This document shows, one piece after another, positions 59,991-64,000 of a DNA stretch of 64,000 nt (position 1 is its first letter; the number at the start of each line of letters is the position of its first letter). The DNA comes from Ensifer sp. BR816 (GTDB lineage: Bacteria; Pseudomonadota; Alphaproteobacteria; Rhizobiales; Rhizobiaceae). The notes beneath the pieces were generated by a model. It saw nothing but the letters and a program-made list of their open reading frames with translations. It ran no database searches and was not told the DNA's origin. The DNA lies in NCBI RefSeq assembly GCF_000378985.1, contig NZ_KB905370.1, positions 4,214,799 to 4,278,798 on the forward strand, written 5' to 3'. The position numbers were made by a program, and so were the translations under genes.

Positions 59991-60052
59991 ATGAGTCTTG
60001 CGCGCCGCAGACGCGGCGCTGCTGGATCCCTGTGACAAGCACAGGGATGAGG
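59940..60052. repeat. Rhizobial palindromic intergenic element with three stems
   Basis: Outer arms CCTCATTCCTGTGCTTGTCA (59940 on) and the mirrored segment ending at 60052 pair over about 30 bases. Inside are two perfect 7-bp hairpins: AGCCAAG/CTTGGCT at 59973-59988 and GCGCCGC/GCGGCGC at 60002-60019. Similar elements are widespread in Rhizobiaceae genomes. This copy lies in the broken LysE-family gene. Confidence 0.8.
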
Positions 60053-60125
60053 GCGGATAAAGCAGGCCGCCCACTGCCGAACTGTCGCGTCGTGTCTGAG
60101 AAGACGCACGGCGCTATAAGGCTGA

Positions 60126-60932
60126 TCACGCCCGCGCATACTGGCGCGGCGTCGCCGCCACATGCTGCTTGAAGACCCGTTGGAAATGGGCCTGGTCGGC
60201 AAAGCCGGCCGAGAGCGCGACATCGACGATCGGCCGGCCGCGGCGCAGCTCACTCTGCCCGAACTGGATGCGGCGGTTGAGCTGGTAGGCGTGCGGTGTC
60301 ATGCCATGGCGCGCCCGGAAGGCGCGCACGAGATAGGACGGCGACAGACCCGAAACGTCGGCGATTTCGGTGAGCCGCAGGCGGCGCGTGCAATGCTCGG
60401 TGATGAATTCCGCAGCACGGTCGAGGCGGGGTGCTGCAAGGGGCAACGGCGGCTCGATCCGCTCGAGGCGTTTGTCGAGATCGCCGAAAAAGGCCGCCCC
60501 CGCGCATTCCTTGACAAGCACCTCGCTCTCCGCGTCGAACAGCACGTCGAACAACCGGTTGAGGCGGCGATAGAGATCGGGATCGCTGCTCGCCACGGCG
60601 GCATAGGGAGTGAAGTCGGCCGCGCGCTGCATCTCCGTCAACCACGCCATGTCCACATAGAGCATGCGATAGCCCCAGGGCACGTTTCGAAGCGGGTTGC
60701 AGGCATGCGCCTCTTCGGGGTTCATCAGAACGACGGTGCCGGCCGCGACGTCGTGCCGGTGGCGGCCGTTGCGGTAGCTGCTCCGGCCATTGGTGACCGA
60801 GCCGATCGAAAAGGTGCGGTGACTGTGGAGACCGTAGCAGACGTCCCGGCCGTCCTCGACCTGGCGCGCCTCCAGAAAGGGAAGCGCCGGATCGCGCCAG
60901 AAAGAATGGGCATCGACGGGCCGGTGAGCCAT
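60126..60932 (-). CDS. AraC-family regulator (LysE-associated type)
   Basis: A 268-residue AraC protein. An N-terminal cupin-like sensing domain (HRTFSIGSVTNGRSSY, VVLMNPEEAHACNPL) is followed by two helix-turn-helices at the C-terminus (LRLTEIADVSGLSPSYLVRAFRARHGMTPHAY and VDVALSAGFADQAHFQRVFKQ). ATG 60932 has GAGG 6 bases upstream. The gene converges on the truncated LysE-family exporter; regulators of this type usually control such exporters. With the exporter broken, its target may be lost or elsewhere. Confidence 0.88.
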   Translation of the reverse strand: MAHRPVDAHSFWRDPALPFLEARQVEDGRDVCYGLHSHRTFSIGSVTNGRSSYRNGRHRHDVAAGTVVLMNPEEAHACNPLRNVPWGYRMLYVDMAWLTEMQRAADFTPYAAVASSDPDLYRRLNRLFDVLFDAESEVLVKECAGAAFFGDLDKRLERIEPPLPLAAPRLDRAAEFITEHCTRRLRLTEIADVSGLSPSYLVRAFRARHGMTPHAYQLNRRIQFGQSELRRGRPIVDVALSAGFADQAHFQRVFKQHVAATPRQYARA

Positions 60933-61312
60933 GCTGGCCTCGCACTGTAAAGTTTCGGTGTCGAACCTCATAGGACAGTTCCACGCCCCGGACAAACGGC
61001 TTGCGAGCCAACGCGTTGCCACCAAAATGGAGCCGGGAACGGGTGTTCCGGCAGCTGGGAAGGCACGCGCGCAAGGGCGGCGACAACCTGTGCACGACCG
61101 CTTTCGGCGCTCCCCGCAGGTCATGCAAATCGCGAATAACCTGCAAAATCCGTGCATTGCGGGATTTCTTGAATCGAAACCGATTTCAGGATAAAATTAC
61201 GCCAGCAATTCAAGGCGTTACGGCAACCGTGCGATCTCAAACGACCGGAGCTGGAACGTGTGTTGCACGCGAGTGGTGACGCTTTGATCAAGCTTCATAC
61301 GTGGAGGTTGTC
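60933..61312. other. Gap of 380 bases between divergent genes
   Basis: It contains the promoter at 61169-61197. The rest has no coding sense that I recognise. Confidence 0.4.
61169..61197 (+). promoter_or_regulatory. Promoter of the SPW gene
   Basis: TTGAAT (61169-61174) and TAAAAT (61192-61197) with a 17-base spacer, a good sigma-70-type match, about 110 bases before the SPW gene. Confidence 0.55.
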
Positions 61313-61669
61313 ATGCCCAACACTCTTATGGCAGGAAAAAGAAGCCAGGATTGGGCCAATCTGGTCCTGGCCGTATGCCTGTTCGTCTCTCCCTGGGTCA
61401 TCGGATTTGCGACTGAAGCCGCACCGACCTGGAACGCATGGATCGCCGCGATCGTGCTCGGCGCCCTTGCGGTCGCGACCCTCTCGGCCTTCGCCGAATG
61501 GGAGGAATGGGCCAATATGGTGATCGGCCTGTGGTTGATCGTCTCTCCCTGGATGCTCGGCTTCATGGCGAATGTGAACGCGATGTGGACTCACGTCATT
61601 CTGGGCGTGCTCGTCGCGGCAATCGCCGCCTGGGCAGTCTGGGACTATCGTCACCACTCGCACGCCTGA
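61313..61669 (+). CDS. SPW-repeat membrane protein
   Basis: A 118-residue membrane protein with four hydrophobic helices and two SPW repeats (ANLVLAVCLFVSPWVIGF and ANMVIGLWLIVSPWMLGF), each with Ser-Pro-Trp in the helix. The ATG at 61313 has GGAGG 6 bases upstream. The family is found in rhizobia and other bacteria; its function is unknown. It has its own promoter and no operon partners. Confidence 0.9.
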   Translation: MPNTLMAGKRSQDWANLVLAVCLFVSPWVIGFATEAAPTWNAWIAAIVLGALAVATLSAFAEWEEWANMVIGLWLIVSPWMLGFMANVNAMWTHVILGVLVAAIAAWAVWDYRHHSHA

Positions 61670-61770
61670 ACGCTTACGGCTTCGGTTGGAACCGCAGCCG
61701 TAAGAACAGATGGTAGGAGCGGGTCGCGCACGAAGCTTCTCGCTCGACCTCTCAGTTTTAGCTGAGCCAC

Positions 61771-61801
61771 ACCTCCCGCCTCGGGAACACCCGAAGGCGG
61801 G
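61771..61801. terminator. Bidirectional terminator hairpin
   Basis: CTCCCGCCT-CGGG, loop AACA, CCCG-A-AGGCGGGAG forms a long stem with one bulge between the convergent SPW and thuB genes. It is followed by ATTCTTGTT on the plus side. Confidence 0.7.
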
Positions 61802-61811
61802 AGATTCTTGT

Positions 61812-62900
61812 TCATCCGCCCACGACGAGCCGCCCGTCCGCCACCCACTCCATGTCGGCGACGCCGAGTTCGCGGCGTTCGCGCTCGGTTTCGATCGCGA
61901 GATCGAGGACCTTCTGCAGGTCGGCGGCATGGCGGAAGCCGGGCTCGGCCGTCTGCCCCGCCTCCACCGCGGCGGCGAACCGCTCGTAATTGGTCGGCAC
62001 GGTGCCGGCATCGATCTCGCGCCAGATCGCCTTTTCGACATCCGGCCCGATACAACCCCTGAGGCTCGAGCCGTCCGGCGTGTGAATCACCTCCAGGGCA
62101 CCTCGGTCGCCATGCAGCCTGAGCCGCAGCTCGTTCAGATGGCCGGTGGCCCAGCGGCTTGCATGGATGACGCCCATGGCGCCGCTGTCGAACTCCACCG
62201 TCATGGCGAAGCTGTCATTGGCATCGAGGTCGTATTCGCCGATGCGGTTGCCGGGCGCCTTGTCGAAGGCTTTCAGCCGCGCGAACACGCGCTCGACCGA
62301 AATGCCGGCGCCGTAGCCGGCAAAGTCGAGAATATGGATGCCGACATCGCCGAGCACGCCGTTCGAGCCGTGCCTGGTCGAGAGCCGCCACAGCCATTTC
62401 GACTCGCTTGCCCAGTCCCCCCAGGCCTTCGAGACGAGCCAGCTCTGCAGGTAGGAGGCCTCGAGATGCCGGACTGCGCCGATCGTACCGGACAGCACCA
62501 GTTCGCGCGCCTTCTGCAGCGGCGCCACATTGCGGTAGGTGAGGTTGACCATGGCGACGAGGCCGGAGCGTTCGGCCGCCGCGGCCATTTCCGCCGCCTT
62601 CTCATAGTTCTCCGCCAGCGGCTTCTCGCAGAGCACGTGCTTGCCGGCGGCGATGAGCGCCAGCGTCGTCGGATGGTGCGCCTTGTCCGGGGTGACATTG
62701 GCGACCGCATCGAACGCACCCCAGCCGATCGCCTCTTCGAGCGATGTGAAGGTGTGCTCGATGCCGTGCTGGGCGGCAAAGGCCTTGGCGCGCGCCGGGT
62801 CGACATCGACGGCGCCGACCATGTCGACGCCGTCTATTCTGGCAAAGGCGTTTGCATGGGTGTTTGCCATGCCGCCGGTTCCGAGTATCAGCAGACGCAT
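61812..62900 (-). CDS. thuB: ThuB-like Gfo/Idh/MocA oxidoreductase
   Basis: A 362-residue dehydrogenase of the Gfo/Idh/MocA family: Rossmann motif ILGTGGMANTHANAF, catalytic CEKPLAEN and a C-terminal beta-sheet domain with DVGIHILDFAGY. Start 62900 is chosen because GAGGAG lies 8 bases upstream and the next upstream ATG has no such site. It sits 11 bases after the ThuA gene. In Sinorhizobium meliloti, ThuA and ThuB act together on trehalose and related disaccharides, giving 3-keto derivatives. The symbol rests on this gene order. Confidence 0.85.
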   Translation of the reverse strand: MRLLILGTGGMANTHANAFARIDGVDMVGAVDVDPARAKAFAAQHGIEHTFTSLEEAIGWGAFDAVANVTPDKAHHPTTLALIAAGKHVLCEKPLAENYEKAAEMAAAAERSGLVAMVNLTYRNVAPLQKARELVLSGTIGAVRHLEASYLQSWLVSKAWGDWASESKWLWRLSTRHGSNGVLGDVGIHILDFAGYGAGISVERVFARLKAFDKAPGNRIGEYDLDANDSFAMTVEFDSGAMGVIHASRWATGHLNELRLRLHGDRGALEVIHTPDGSSLRGCIGPDVEKAIWREIDAGTVPTNYERFAAAVEAGQTAEPGFRHAADLQKVLDLAIETERERRELGVADMEWVADGRLVVGG

Positions 62901-62911
62901 CGGCACGCTCC

Positions 62912-63697
62912 TCATCTGTAGCCCGCCTCGCCGGCCCGGTGCAGTCTCGGGCCGCGCTCGACGATCGGCTCCAGTGCCTTTTCCACCGGCACGTTCGGCG
63001 CCTCGTGGATCGCCTCGTAGGTGCCTTGCGGGTTGTAGGCCCATTTTACCGAATTGCGCAGCACATGCTGTACGGTTTCGTCGTGATAGGTCGGATAGGT
63101 CTCGTGGCCGGGGCGGAAATAGAAGATATTGCCGGCGCCGCGCCGCCAGGTCAGCCCCGAGCGGAACACCTCGCCGCCGGCAAACCAGGAGATGAAGACC
63201 GTCTCCAGCGGCTCCGGCACGGAGAATTGCTCGCCATACATCTCCTCGTACTCAAGGACGAAATTGTCGCTCAGCCCTTCGGCGATCGGATGGCGCGGGT
63301 TGACCACCCAGACGCGCTCGCGCTCGCCCGCCTCGCGCCATTTCAGCGCGCAGGGCGTCCCCATCAGCCGCTTGAAGATTTTGGAGAAATGGCCGGAATG
63401 CAGCACGATCAGCCCCATGCCTTCCCAGACCCGCCTGGCGACGCGCTCGACGATCACGTCGTCGACGGCGCCATGGTCCTTGTGGCCCCACCACAGGAGC
63501 ACGTCGGCCGAAGCCAGCCGCTCTTCGCTCAGCCCATGCTCGGGCTCCTGCAGCGTCGCCGTCGTTGCCTTGATCGCCGGATCGGTGTTCAGCGCCGCTG
63601 CGATCGTGTTGTGCATGCCGTCCGGATAGATTTCCCTGACGACGGCATTCGTCTGCTCGTGGATGTTCTCACCCCACACGATGGTGTTGATAGACAA
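62912..63697 (-). CDS. thuA: ThuA-family protein
   Basis: A 261-residue ThuA-domain protein of the class I glutamine amidotransferase-like fold ([70 protein letters not shown]). It is required with ThuB for trehalose utilisation in S. meliloti. It lies between the ATPase gene upstream (144-base gap) and thuB downstream, the same order as the S. meliloti thuEFGKAB operon. Confidence 0.9.
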   Translation of the reverse strand: MSINTIVWGENIHEQTNAVVREIYPDGMHNTIAAALNTDPAIKATTATLQEPEHGLSEERLASADVLLWWGHKDHGAVDDVIVERVARRVWEGMGLIVLHSGHFSKIFKRLMGTPCALKWREAGERERVWVVNPRHPIAEGLSDNFVLEYEEMYGEQFSVPEPLETVFISWFAGGEVFRSGLTWRRGAGNIFYFRPGHETYPTYHDETVQHVLRNSVKWAYNPQGTYEAIHEAPNVPVEKALEPIVERGPRLHRAGEAGYR

Positions 63698-63841
63698 GGT
63701 CGTTCTCCTGCTGATTGGGGCATCCGCCGCGGGTGCCCGCTGTCCGTGATTTCAATCTGTCGACCTGGGTCGGGCCTGGGACGGCCCTACCCGGTCTAAC
63801 GTCTGGCCTTTGGAAATGATCCGAAATCGATGCGGTCTAAA

Positions 63842-64000
63842 TCAGGCGGCACCCCGCAGGATGTGTCGCCCGATCGACCGCCCCGCCGCATCGAAACGGT
63901 GGATCTGGCCGGGCTCCGGCGAAATCCGCACCGTTTCGCCGGGCTGATGGCGGGAGGTACCGCTCTCCCGCACGATCACCGGTTCGCCGGCGCCGATGTC
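63842..64000 (-). CDS. thuK: Sugar ABC transporter ATPase, C-terminal end (probable ThuK)
   Basis: Partial, continuing past the window edge. The 52 visible residues (GDIGAGEPVIVRESGTSRHQ, ending AGRSIGRHILRGAA) are a MalK/UgpC-type C-terminal regulatory (TOBE-like) end, with the typical PGETVRISPEPGQIHRFDAAG pattern. Its position just upstream of thuA and thuB makes ThuK, the ATPase of the trehalose/maltitol importer, the best guess. The catalytic half is not in the window. Confidence 0.75.
   Translation of the reverse strand, partial: DIGAGEPVIVRESGTSRHQPGETVRISPEPGQIHRFDAAGRSIGRHILRGAA

Noticed and set aside
1-64000. CRISPR array, rRNA, tRNA or phage genes
   Set aside because: No regularly spaced repeats, cloverleaf sequences, rRNA-like stretches or phage structural proteins were recognised by eye. 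A tRNAscan or Infernal run could still find a short RNA that I missed.

Overview
The window is GC-rich, densely packed DNA from an alphaproteobacterium of the Rhizobiaceae, most likely Sinorhizobium/Ensifer or a close relative. The evidence is the thuA/thuB trehalose-utilisation pair with the tail of a MalK-type ATPase, a DUF1236 secreted protein, rhizobial palindromic intergenic repeats, and the unusually high share of ABC, TRAP and symporter uptake systems with local LacI, LysR and AraC regulators. That content resembles a catabolic chromid or megaplasmid (inference). No rRNA, tRNA, CRISPR array or replication origin was seen.

Layout. 1-3200: the 3' end of an IS91-type element, then a LysR regulator divergent from a Tat-exported alpha/beta hydrolase; this looks like an acquired patch. 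3216-4268: a GH25 lipoprotein. 4291-11018: two divergent operons for sugar-acid catabolism (lactonase, L-idonate 5-dehydrogenase and a 2-ketoacid reductase on one side; gluconate 5-dehydrogenase, gluconokinase, a 3-hydroxyisobutyrate-dehydrogenase-like enzyme and a small barrel protein on the other), plus a LacI regulator. 11256-13130: a CPA2 antiporter. 13238-17489: an amino-acid-type ABC transporter divergent from a second LacI regulator. 17517-18666: a wrecked class V aminotransferase. 18865-22585: a sugar-type ABC transporter. GntR-like palindromes (ATGTTATCGATAACAT and variants) lie at 7347, 9979, 16384, 16404 and 22619, so these blocks look like one regulon.

22839-27857: an orphan protein with a glycine zipper, a BON protein, a DUF1236 protein, a GFA protein, and an atypical SDR divergent from a GcvA-like LysR. 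28151-31254 and 41181-44577 each hold a membrane GGDEF-EAL protein followed at once by an orphan periplasmic binding protein, an arrangement like MbaA/NspS. 31574-37485: a TRAP transporter, an HpcH/HpaI aldolase, a LacI regulator and a hydratase around a different operator (ATGTAAGCGCTTACAT). 37736-40386: a chemoreceptor and a CrcB fluoride channel.

44656-52912: a LysR regulator followed by a tightly coupled operon (binding protein, two permeases, two ATPases, a shikimate/quinate dehydrogenase-like protein and a QuiC-like dehydroshikimate dehydratase), which reads as hydroaromatic acid uptake and conversion to protocatechuate. 52966-59021: a CrbS/CrbR-like two-component system (symporter-fused hybrid kinase plus LuxR regulator) next to a DUF3311/sodium-solute-symporter pair with tandem 14-bp direct repeats upstream. 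59332-61669: a DUF2000 protein, a LysE-family gene truncated by a palindromic repeat, an AraC regulator and an SPW protein. 61812-64000: thuB, thuA and the end of a probable thuK.

Several starts were moved from the longest open frame because of ribosome-binding sites. Three short genes were read by eye: DUF3311 at 58845-59021, a shortened DUF2905 protein at 31338-31487 and a doubtful 58-residue frame at 40978-41154.
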